Below are positions 30,001 to 37,676 of a stretch of 49,534 nucleotides of DNA, piece by piece (the first letter of the stretch is position 1; each line of letters opens with the position of its first letter). The notes below the pieces were generated by a model. The model ran no database searches, was not told the origin of the DNA, and saw only the letters and a list, made by a program, of their open reading frames with translations. The position numbers and the translations under genes were made by a program. Origin of the DNA: Clostridiales bacterium (lineage in GTDB: Bacteria; Bacillota; Clostridia; Christensenellales; DTU072); assembly GCA_012799455.1 (NCBI GenBank), contig JAAZLE010000052.1:1-49534 (forward strand), given 5' to 3'.

Positions 30001-33000
30001 CTGAAGAAAATCATCAATCAGTACAATATACAGTGTTTTACCGATATCTATCAAGCGCTGGCATTCAACCCGAATTTTCATCCAATTTAGATATAAATAA
30101 TGCAGGTGTATATGATCTGGAGATAAGGTTTTCAGAAAATGGATATAATAAAATAATAACAGGGGAACAGTTAATTGTTGCTAAGAGATCTGTTTCAGAA
30201 TACTTCCAAACAAGCCTTCAAAGTAGGTATGTAACAACTTATACTGGATTTACGCAGCCTCTTACTAACATCTCGTTACCTGCGGATATACAAAATGCAA
30301 CAATATATTATAAACAATATGAAGATAGCGGGGATTTTGTTAATACGGTCGCACCAACTCAGTCGGGATTATATAAAGTAAGGATTGTATTAGAGAGTGA
30401 AAATTATGAAGGTATAGGCGAAACTGAATATGAAATTAAGAAAGCAAAATTGACAATTGTTAGTACGCCTACTACAGAAAAAATAGAATTTAGTACAGAA
30501 AAAGAAAATGTATTATTCAAAGAAGGGACAGGAGAAGTTAGATTTGCAACCACAGGAGAGGTTTTAAGCAATAGAGGAACATGGTCGATTGAAACTGACA
30601 TAACTTCTCCTTTATGTACGGCTGGCAGTTCTTATTCTGTTGTTGTTCGTTTTACACCGGATGAAACGATTAATACAAACTTTCTTGCAGTGGAAAAAGA
30701 GATGTCCATAAGTATAACAAAAAGGGACATTAGTGAGTTTATCCAAATTGAAGAGCAGTCATTAAATAAAATTTATTCTGGAAGTCGTCAAGGGGCAAGA
30801 GCTATTATTGCGGAAGCTGCGAATATAATCCCTGGATACGGCAGAATTAAACTGACATATCAATACAACGGAGTAGTTGAAGATCCGAAGGATGTAGGAG
30901 TCTATAGTTTAGTAGTTAAGATAGTGGAGGATAATAATTACGTAGGAACAACAACTGCGAGAAGTTTTAAAATAACTATGGCTGAACCGTTAATAGAAAG
31001 CCCGCCTCGTATTAGAGATGTTAACAAGGGGGATACCCTAGTCAATGGGGATATTATTCCAAATACTGGACACGTGGTTAATCCAATAGATAATACGATA
31101 AAAGTTCAAGGTAGTTTTCAATTTGATTCGTCAAACGTTATGAATGAGGCTAACATTCATAAGGTTTTAATCCATTTTATTCCAAATGAATCGCTTAGTT
31201 ATAAAAGCATCTTATTCGAAGTGGATGTGAAGGTTATTGGTTTGGATTTAAATGTGACTTCGGTTGAGGTTGTCACCATACAAGATGTAAACGGATACGA
31301 TATAAGTTATCCTTATGGCACAAAATTATATGATACAGAATTGTCAATTACCCCCATGATTGATGGTGTTCCTTTAAGTGAAGATGTCGGAGTTTGGGAA
31401 TGGGTTGACAATAATGAGATCATAGATGTTGGAGGTGTCGCCAGATATAGGATTATTCCTACAGACCTTTCAACTTACAACATTTACGAAGGTTCTGTTA
31501 TTGTACCCTATATTCATAAGGCTGACATGCAAATCAACATGGAAGCCTCGAACATAACTATATATGCGGGCGAGGAGATTGATTTTTTCGCCCCAGAAGA
31601 ATCGCTAAATATTAATTTTATTGTGAACAACGCGCATAATTCAAATCTTGTAGTCAATCCTAAAATTGAAATATCAGACCAATATAGTGTTATTGAAGAT
31701 ATTAATAGTTTCAGTTTATCTGAAGATTATTACTATGATACTTTTACAGGTGGAAAATACTTAAGAAATTCAAATGGAATAGCTACAATCAAATTTAAGC
31801 TTACTAATGCTAATTATAATGAATTGATTGTTGAGTTCTCAGTAAGAGTGTATAAGCTTGTTGGAAGTAGTAGCTTTGAAGCAACACGTATTAGGAAATG
31901 TTATGACGGAGAAATGACAAAAATTAGTGATTTTAACATACGAGTAAGTGATACGGAAATTATTATAGATGAAAACAAATTGTTTATTTCAGATATTCAC
32001 AATTTTGCGGGCGAAAAAGTTACTGATTTTACATCTACCGCATTAACTCCAGGCATGTACAGTGTAACAGTTGAAATTAATGATATTTGGTATGCAGGAC
32101 AACATACTTTCAGTTATGAAGTGATAAATAACGATATCACAGAGTTTATGTCGATAAATCATACTACACGCGTTTATGCAGATAATCAACCTACTGCAAA
32201 AGCGAGCTTCGGTCAGTTTTATGATAACGCATTATTAACAACAGGGTCTGTAATCGAATATAAGTATTGGTCACAGGATAAGACGATTGACTTAGGTTAT
32301 CTTCCACCGAGAAATGCAGGTAATTATTGGTTAGAAGTTTCAATTGATGCAGAAGATATGTATTTTAGCGCAAGAAAGATAGTGCCATACACTATACTTA
32401 AAAAGGAGCTATCCCTAGCGCTTAACGAGTCATATGTGTTTAGGTATGGTCAGAGTTACGCAGTCGAACCTGAGATAGGAAACGGCTTGTCAGTAAATAA
32501 TTGTAATGTGTCATACTATCTTATTGGAGAGTCATTACCACTACTGACAAAACCAACAAATGTTGGCAGATACAGAATTAGATTTTCAATTAATCATCAA
32601 AACTACTTTGGTGCAAAAGAAGTTATGTTGACGATAAATCAAATAGCATTAGAGTTAAATGTCTCTCCGCAAATTGATGCATTAGAATACGGTACAAAAC
32701 TAAATTCGGCGGGCTTTAGTGGTGGTGAAGTAATTAGTGCTGATATGGAAGCAATTAGAGTTGTGGGACAATTTGTTTTTGTTGATCCCGATTTAACGCC
32801 GCCAGTAGGAGTTCAAACCGTTCAGATTCGTTTTGAGCCAACGAACAAAAACTACGCACCACTTACATTCTCCAGTGAAATTACGGTTAAGAAAAGAAGA
32901 GCGAGTATTCATTTCGTACTGACAAGTATGGAATATAATGGTTTACCTCAATTACCATTGATTGCAACGGATCCAGCGCTCAACATAAATGTTAGATACT

Positions 33001-34985
33001 CGATAGAGCAAGATGGATTAACAGTTACCAACGCCACAGAAGTGGGTATGTATAAGATCATTGCAACAATTCATGACGAAAATTATGAAGGTAGAAGTGT
33101 TTTAGATGGGTTTCAAATTGTAAAAGCAAATATAAAATTAAGTGAGAGTGTTATGCCAAACGCGTCTGCCATTGAATATAATCAAGCACTAAATAAGAGT
33201 TCATTGCTAGGTGGAAAAATAGTATATGTAAGTGGCAAAGAGCCAGTTGCAGGAATATTTAGGTATAAGAATCCAGATCTTATGCTTGGCCCTGTAGGGA
33301 ATTATACAAATATTGGATTTGTTTTTATTCCAGTTGATACTAAAAACTATGAGGTTTTTGAAGGCTCTGTTACGGTATCTGTAACAAAGGCAAATGCCTC
33401 AATCCAGGCTTTTGATACAGAATTTGTTTATGGAGACCAAATAAAGCGACCTAGATTTGTAACAAGTCCTGCTAATTTAACTGTACTGAATCAAGACTTT
33501 GAGGATAGCATGTACAATATGAAAGATGTAGGAATATATGTTTTTAACGCAACGATAAGCGATCACAATTATACTGGTCATATCACTTATAATCTGGTCA
33601 TAACAAAGAAAGTGTTAGAAATTCAGTTTTACCAAGGAACCGCACCCATAGACAAGTATATTGTGTCATATGGACAAAGAATTGAGCCGATAGCAAGAAT
33701 CAAACCTAGTTCTTTAGCTGCAGTTGATGCTCCCTATAGGGAGGAAATAGAAAGGCACATTATGTATTACTATAAGGGTGTTAACGGCGATATGCAATTC
33801 ACGGTGAATAGACCATATAATATTGGAGAGTACTTGGTAGTAGCGCGTATGGAAAGTCACAATAACTATAGGTTGGACGATAGTATTGCTACTTTAAGAT
33901 ATGAAATTACCAGAGCAAGAGTTGAAAGGCTTGATTTTGACCATACTCTTCTCTCAACGCAAGTATACGGCAATGTTACAATGCCATCTGTTCTTGTAAC
34001 ACCCGCTTCGGTTAGATATAAAATATACTTCCCTGGCTCTTCGGGACTCCCGACAACAGCAGGGACTCATAGTGTTAGGGTGGAAATTATAGATGAAAAC
34101 TATATATTTGAATCTAGAGATGCGGTGTTCAAAATACTACCACTTGAGTTAAATGTTGAAAATATCAAAGTACAAGACAAACCGGTGGACGGATTAAGTG
34201 ATGTAAAGGTCACAGGTGTTCTTAGCGGTGTAAGAGAAAAGGATGAGGTTTTTTTAACTCTAACAGCACATACAGATAAATGGGCTACAAATGTTGGGCA
34301 ACATGACGTTATTATTTCGAGTTGGAAACTTACTGGATTGCATGCTTCAAACTATGCGGTTAGAGAACCTATATATTCGCTTAAAGTAAATATCACAAAT
34401 AAAGTCATAAAGGATGAAAGTTCGGAATCATACGTAACTAGTTCAACGGGGTTTGACGGAAATATAACAGTTTCATTTGGTGAAGTATATGATTCAGTTA
34501 ATAGAACGAACTTTATCACAAGTCTAATAGGTCAAAAAGCGATAGTACAGAGTATTTCGATAAAAGAAAATGGTTTGGATACTGTTTTGAGTGAAAAAGT
34601 GAAGTATTATGTAAAAATACCTGACGCCTATTTAGGTGCACAAAACTTAGAAGTGAAAGGTTTGGGAGCGCTATCTAATCAGTCAATTCAGTTTACACAA
34701 GAAGGAGATTTTATCACATTTTATGCAGATACATCAGGCGAGATTTTATTCTATGTAGATGACTTCCCTTACTGGATTATTATTGTTGTGAGTGTGGTTT
34801 TAATCTTAATTATTGGTGCAATATTGGTTTTCATATTATTACCTAAAAAGAAGCGTAAAGTTACGATAACGTCGGATATGCGTAAAGCGCACGAATGGGT
34901 GAGACGCGCGGAAGAATTTGAAAACAAAGCGGAAATGGATAAGCAAATCAGAGATCGAGAGAAGAGACGCAGATGGAAAATGTGA
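24090..34985 (+). CDS. Giant MBG/Ig-like repeat surface protein (about 3630 aa) with N- and C-terminal TM segments
   Basis: N-terminal TM (NILILLVGLVFIASILLLSIILF); Ig-like regions; long array of roughly 80-aa units ending NY-x(n)-[IV]-x-K, e.g. NYEGIGETEYEIKKAKLTI, NYEGRSVLDGFQIVKANIKL, NYTGHITYNLVITKKVLEI; C-terminal TM WIIIVVSVVLILIIGAILVFILL with a charged tail. The ORF opens at 24060; start moved to 24090 (MVATRSKKVKN) on promoter grounds. Confidence 0.85.
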   Translation: MVATRSKKVKNILILLVGLVFIASILLLSIILFPNQNETIVGSAAVGYKTDKAADLDSGIVQGYLKPGLNSLSSAAHFADNLSNNYPLSGTTEEEYFAKDFYCDENSSARFSAESLQFKNGSVGTLLKVNNGTYPANALAQALSSNEFIIKIRFECEILISGTGPSNANLETVIYWYPAGIGTSEYATKTSLIPMSSGSQFSHFVDLGGDDADSGGSYYDANNVLCTNTNIIHDAACFLITMKDPNNASDGFDILIRSPRVYIDVEAVGLSINIDMYAIEISGENREATAISRIKDVSSDGPQILSNTFVKAGDQLDLTARVDKQGLPYVFPTYYPALFYPVDNNFDDRTCIDWHTYNTNYDETIGSYLEAIPLPESASPSEQTARKSGYSVSFQVKDGVGNTPQVKLLPRLPISIERGNVTYYEYSVGNIPNIEIVVKVDNVSPSIPIIDEDSTFGKTIKNKRWYTTSRTMHLEYSSELTTDFINNSREKVYAYVLSSEVSTFDVSSCDFSLPNDHMDSRYPFYGVGSGIDEFADRQDLGNFSNIMNFAEKFALNFSTPGEYTLVLVAVDRAGNVSSPMIYHRGNNQTVRVDDTTQEVGFNLMYGTTAFISDYVSVIGNVTIFLGEKWHEKDDETQKWTCTAAESVTSGDGVVQKRVEPSKRDIPVTLRLTMPVAAYNNYRLVMYSNQPAMEGMVSDSPTFKLGRDNARIYEITFFTNDEIWNSGQSSGMVTMFFNKRVDLGLITTDFTYSKDQMGNGNIVALDSFFEAYFPYDPNTGVKTFPERQPDIDITYYEHHEYQVYIATTVNNGQIVTTTGGYINYKGTEYHVPNDYDLLANTRVSNIAFIPGLNGDSGTRLYTLKRRELTPVTGYKVYTAEGFMPEFGKNIGFIDAGKYVYKATVDVSGDTNLFGESVNIFEIKKATPNVFDLHTKNTLFYGDSLNQLMFGSSYENGSPITDPGFEYASENYFLSSAGVYGYFEITSPQHGTETYNKPQVSSSMPITVRFHPIEVIAGVTNEIMNDNWDTVFSRYYDRVMVNPVGPVFEYTLKPGKSHSKNYETQLIEMNIEIKHAKAYIDVDYSTIRKVYNEEPQGLTAKAYLDVDKTIEEFNVPFIITYVDKTTGIPLQGKPESAGNYQAKIDIDKTSSNYENDVSVYQDFIIDKKELNVYPIAPEGELGLGDYVYEELPTTELLGQYQFDHKFTFIYGYLEAPSYKFGVYENEIFEEITGLYVNHSFSKYRDENGQFLDPFGDWVTQTIPGVLLSDMLSAGWHIAEITIENQNYSGGLYAIFVIEQGTPLGNLLTVNLPQFKRTYSVVDYDGTPKGVIGHLEYGQTLAAGLPIMLQGLSTSASYKYRNNVTKEIQGRFYFESETEYYLRQASQSQAYFDVNGQRILDVNYGTGNMTNRVIPHAVTLYWEAGEYIGAEFIPNNNFGIVSFSTDIVVARARANVDNIYMSSITYGQKLLNSDFVGDIVSNGKILERNVHYSLNLITNNQTVYNGGTHNVRYSLNPIGEYLRQYLPLNDLYAQINVISREITISFPADVKRSIEIEEYDSGSPLNLPIGVVYEYGSLYSRPTTIVKTTDTEEIVTNIQLEYLYFKDKPNDGYVLQSGESYMDGYENYVRLPRISSTTESGRYYMLVRPLGNNYIGSVFEDFYVIKADLYYTQPNLPSIEYGQCLGDYVFSQILVQNRTNTISISGSFSFVDEELMPEVGSTDSFLVKFIPRAGSTLLYNNFKPIVFPLAINVLKKTLVISVADNTQYVFTGGPKAIMATVLDPENLGVSLPLVYEYFTVDGLPPTQVGIYNVKVSIDNSVEKFRGFKSVTVEITKSPVTIDTTDVEKEYTGLPQELIPNYSFVPGTNVRDFIVNDIEGFRIRYYDHNGLEMNVLPKKVGKYRANVQLVAANYKAQETNINFYIKPSIKEIRNLEQTYVPVVLDPNAPRVLPVELIFNKVLIMHLDEYGNEYVAEENHQSVQYTVFYRYLSSAGIQPEFSSNLDINNAGVYDLEIRFSENGYNKIITGEQLIVAKRSVSEYFQTSLQSRYVTTYTGFTQPLTNISLPADIQNATIYYKQYEDSGDFVNTVAPTQSGLYKVRIVLESENYEGIGETEYEIKKAKLTIVSTPTTEKIEFSTEKENVLFKEGTGEVRFATTGEVLSNRGTWSIETDITSPLCTAGSSYSVVVRFTPDETINTNFLAVEKEMSISITKRDISEFIQIEEQSLNKIYSGSRQGARAIIAEAANIIPGYGRIKLTYQYNGVVEDPKDVGVYSLVVKIVEDNNYVGTTTARSFKITMAEPLIESPPRIRDVNKGDTLVNGDIIPNTGHVVNPIDNTIKVQGSFQFDSSNVMNEANIHKVLIHFIPNESLSYKSILFEVDVKVIGLDLNVTSVEVVTIQDVNGYDISYPYGTKLYDTELSITPMIDGVPLSEDVGVWEWVDNNEIIDVGGVARYRIIPTDLSTYNIYEGSVIVPYIHKADMQINMEASNITIYAGEEIDFFAPEESLNINFIVNNAHNSNLVVNPKIEISDQYSVIEDINSFSLSEDYYYDTFTGGKYLRNSNGIATIKFKLTNANYNELIVEFSVRVYKLVGSSSFEATRIRKCYDGEMTKISDFNIRVSDTEIIIDENKLFISDIHNFAGEKVTDFTSTALTPGMYSVTVEINDIWYAGQHTFSYEVINNDITEFMSINHTTRVYADNQPTAKASFGQFYDNALLTTGSVIEYKYWSQDKTIDLGYLPPRNAGNYWLEVSIDAEDMYFSARKIVPYTILKKELSLALNESYVFRYGQSYAVEPEIGNGLSVNNCNVSYYLIGESLPLLTKPTNVGRYRIRFSINHQNYFGAKEVMLTINQIALELNVSPQIDALEYGTKLNSAGFSGGEVISADMEAIRVVGQFVFVDPDLTPPVGVQTVQIRFEPTNKNYAPLTFSSEITVKKRRASIHFVLTSMEYNGLPQLPLIATDPALNINVRYSIEQDGLTVTNATEVGMYKIIATIHDENYEGRSVLDGFQIVKANIKLSESVMPNASAIEYNQALNKSSLLGGKIVYVSGKEPVAGIFRYKNPDLMLGPVGNYTNIGFVFIPVDTKNYEVFEGSVTVSVTKANASIQAFDTEFVYGDQIKRPRFVTSPANLTVLNQDFEDSMYNMKDVGIYVFNATISDHNYTGHITYNLVITKKVLEIQFYQGTAPIDKYIVSYGQRIEPIARIKPSSLAAVDAPYREEIERHIMYYYKGVNGDMQFTVNRPYNIGEYLVVARMESHNNYRLDDSIATLRYEITRARVERLDFDHTLLSTQVYGNVTMPSVLVTPASVRYKIYFPGSSGLPTTAGTHSVRVEIIDENYIFESRDAVFKILPLELNVENIKVQDKPVDGLSDVKVTGVLSGVREKDEVFLTLTAHTDKWATNVGQHDVIISSWKLTGLHASNYAVREPIYSLKVNITNKVIKDESSESYVTSSTGFDGNITVSFGEVYDSVNRTNFITSLIGQKAIVQSISIKENGLDTVLSEKVKYYVKIPDAYLGAQNLEVKGLGALSNQSIQFTQEGDFITFYADTSGEILFYVDDFPYWIIIVVSVVLILIIGAILVFILLPKKKRKVTITSDMRKAHEWVRRAEEFENKAEMDKQIRDREKRRRWKM

Positions 34986-36655
34986 GCAACAAGAAGGATT
35001 TTACAACACTTGTTAGTTATGTTTTTTGTATGTTGTTAGTTTTCGTCGCTACTATGCTATGTTCTGTTATCAACCGAAGCTTTGATTTTAACGCACTGGC
35101 TGAAGCTAACATTGTTTTAAGACTAGATAATAAAGAAAACAAAGTTTTTAATGCTTTAACAGGAGCTACATATTCCATAATATCGAATGATAAAACAATT
35201 GATATTTTGATTGCATTTGATGATGATGCAGATAATTGGATCATTTGTTCAAAAAACAACCAAGAAGAGATTCCATATATTTCTATAAAAGATTTAGAAA
35301 AGAACAACCCTGAAATATACCAAAGGCCGACCATTAATAACCAAGGTCTCTTTGAATCAAAAATTACCTTATACTCAAATGGTTTTTTATACATAAAATG
35401 TTTGTATGTAGAAGATGGGGAGAATAAATTTATTGAAAAATCTGAGAGGATTTCAGTCATAGATTGGGTAGCTCCTAATATTGTAAAAGATAGTGTTTTG
35501 GTTTATGCAGATGCTCGCAGTGTAAGTTTTTATGTCAAAGTTACGGATTATTTTCCGTGGCTTAGATATGAAACTGCGAAGAGTGGTATAAATAAAGCAG
35601 AGTTTTTCTTTATAGATAGAGAGTTAACTGAATATATGCAGCAAAAAGAAAGCCCTAGTGACGAATTTGATGTTTCGTTTGATGATTTAGAACAAGAAAT
35701 CGGATACGCTTCGATTAAAGTTCAAACAGCGGTCGCGGATGATGATGTATTAGACGTTCAATTTACGGAAACGGGGTATTATTATTTGGCCCTTGAAGAT
35801 AAGGTAGGCAATATGGCTATTTATTTATTAGGTCATTACAAGAAGCCTAAAGGTGCAGATTTTAAAGTTAAATACCCTTTTGGAGAGTTGGTAATATCTG
35901 AATATTTATTACAGGCTGAGAATTATATCGCATACTATGAAGGTAGGGAAGATTTTGCGCAAGTTAGAGTTGAAGAACTGAAGGAAGCTTTAAGTAATGT
36001 GTATTATGTTTTCTCAACGGAAGAAGATGAAACAATAAAAAGAACAGCATATGAGAGTTTTAATATAGTTAAATATGAATTTGAAAAAGCTACAGAGGGA
36101 GTTATTCTTGTTTTAGACAGTGTCGGTAGTGAAAACAATTTAGGAACTATAATTAAATGTGTTAATTTTAATGAAAAAATAGTAGAAACAGTATTAGGGG
36201 ATGAGGTTACCTTAATTGTAAAAACGTCAAGTTTAAACGCAGAAGACATTTTAGTTGATATATCATCATTAAAAGATAAAGATTACAATTATGTTATCAA
36301 GATCGAATATGAACTTTTAAAAAATGATGAGCACATAGTTCCTAATGTGCCTTTAGTGTTTAGTATAGATTATAATTTAACAATTAAAGATTTATTAGTT
36401 ATTTCTACAATAGACGGTTTAAATGCTAAATTATACGAGGTCGAACGAGGTTTACAGTATTTCAAACTTGAAAGCAATACGGATAAAAGAGAGTTTTATG
36501 TGTTTTATAATGTGGATACAAAAGTTGATAATTTAAACCCTATTAAACCTATATGGATTGTAGTAATAGGGATATATGTTGGGCTTTCAGCTGTAGTAAC
36601 ATTATTGTCCGCAGTTTTTAGTTTACGGAAACAGAAGAAGAGTACGAACGTTTGA
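34973..36655 (+). CDS. Uncharacterised bitopic surface protein, partner of the giant MBG protein
   Basis: 560 aa, N-terminal TM (LVSYVFCMLLVFVATMLCSVI), C-terminal TM (IWIVVIGIYVGLSAVVTLLSAVFSL) with basic tail; its ATG overlaps the giant ORF's 3' end by 13 nt. No family recognised. Confidence 0.8.
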   Translation: MENVSNKKDFTTLVSYVFCMLLVFVATMLCSVINRSFDFNALAEANIVLRLDNKENKVFNALTGATYSIISNDKTIDILIAFDDDADNWIICSKNNQEEIPYISIKDLEKNNPEIYQRPTINNQGLFESKITLYSNGFLYIKCLYVEDGENKFIEKSERISVIDWVAPNIVKDSVLVYADARSVSFYVKVTDYFPWLRYETAKSGINKAEFFFIDRELTEYMQQKESPSDEFDVSFDDLEQEIGYASIKVQTAVADDDVLDVQFTETGYYYLALEDKVGNMAIYLLGHYKKPKGADFKVKYPFGELVISEYLLQAENYIAYYEGREDFAQVRVEELKEALSNVYYVFSTEEDETIKRTAYESFNIVKYEFEKATEGVILVLDSVGSENNLGTIIKCVNFNEKIVETVLGDEVTLIVKTSSLNAEDILVDISSLKDKDYNYVIKIEYELLKNDEHIVPNVPLVFSIDYNLTIKDLLVISTIDGLNAKLYEVERGLQYFKLESNTDKREFYVFYNVDTKVDNLNPIKPIWIVVIGIYVGLSAVVTLLSAVFSLRKQKKSTNV

Positions 36656-36799
36656 TACGCTGCAATTTACATGCCTTATTTCCAGTTAAGATATTCCTTT
36701 AAAAACAGGTCTATATTTTAGATTAATTATGCGTTTTGACATATTATTTTAAGGCGATACAAATAATAAAAACTTTGAATAGTTTATAAATTGAAATGT

Positions 36800-36828
36800 T
36801 AGACAACTGTTTTGTCGTGTGGTATACT
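36800..36828 (+). promoter_or_regulatory. Promoter of the tRNA-Cys/tRNA-Leu pair
   Basis: TAGACA-17 nt-TATACT just upstream of tRNA-Cys. Confidence 0.6.
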
Positions 36829-36837
36829 ACTCAAGAT

Positions 36838-36911
<74 letters not shown>

Positions 36912-36919
36912 AGATAAAT

Positions 36920-37006
36920 GCCGTTGTGGCGGAATAGGCAGACGCAAGGGACTTAAAATCCCTCGATGGCAACATCGTGCCGGTTCAAGTCCGGCCAACG
37001 GCACCA
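36920..37006 (+). tRNA. tRNA-Leu(TAA), CCA encoded
   Basis: GCCGTTG ... anticodon loop CTTAAAA, variable arm gatggcaacatc, CAACGGCACCA. Confidence 0.95.
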
Positions 37007-37014
37007 TATAAAAT

Positions 37015-37045
37015 ACCGCAATCTTAGGATGGTTGCGGTATTTAT
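37015..37045 (+). terminator. Terminator after the tRNA pair
   Basis: ACCGCAATC-ttaggat-GGTTGCGGT followed by atttatt (weak T tract). Confidence 0.6.
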
Positions 37046-37126
37046 TGTAATGAATTGACTTTATTAATTTACTTGTAATAAGTTAATAGTTATAATAAAG
37101 ATATCACCGTAATGAGAGGTATAAAT

Positions 37127-37642
37127 ATGTGTATTTTAACAATATTATGTTACAACAAGTTGGTTAAATTAAGAGAACGTGCAGATAACTCATGGTCTCA
37201 AATTGATGTTCAGCTCCAGAAGAGATTTGATTTAGTGCCGAATCTTGTAGAGACTGTCAAAGGTTATGCTAAACATGAAAAAACTGTTCTTACAGAAGTC
37301 ACACAAGCTCGTGCGTCTGTTGGTAGTGCTAAAACACAAGAGGAAGTAATGGAGGCTAATAATCAATTAACAGGGGCACTATCACGGCTATTAGTCGTTG
37401 TTGAAAGATATCCTGAATTGAAGGCAAATGAAAACTTTTTATCATTGCAAGGGGAGTTAAAAAATATAGAAAGTGCAATCGCGTATTCAAGGCAGTTTTA
37501 TAATGATAGTTGCATGCTTTATAATCAAAAAATTAAATTGTTTCCTTGTGTAATAATTGCAAAGATTTTTAAATTCAAAGAAAAACCATATTTTGATGCG
37601 GTTGAGGAAACTAAGATTGCTCCGAAAGTTTCATTTGATTAA
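37127..37642 (+). CDS. LemA family protein with very short N-terminus
   Basis: YNKLVKLRERADNSWSQIDVQLQKRFDLVPNLVETVKGYAKHEKTVLTEVTQARA and AIAYSRQFYNDSCMLYNQKIKLFP match the LemA pattern. GAGAGG precedes ATG 37127 (ORF opens at 37112). Confidence 0.88.
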   Translation: MCILTILCYNKLVKLRERADNSWSQIDVQLQKRFDLVPNLVETVKGYAKHEKTVLTEVTQARASVGSAKTQEEVMEANNQLTGALSRLLVVVERYPELKANENFLSLQGELKNIESAIAYSRQFYNDSCMLYNQKIKLFPCVIIAKIFKFKEKPYFDAVEETKIAPKVSFD

Positions 37643-37676
37643 ATATTAGATTTAGAAGCAAAGCAAGGTGTTTCGA

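Noticed and set aside
24090-34985. Recent tandem duplication at DNA level in the giant gene
   Set aside because: Protein repeats are clear but nucleotide identity between units is low by eye; no long direct DNA repeats seen.
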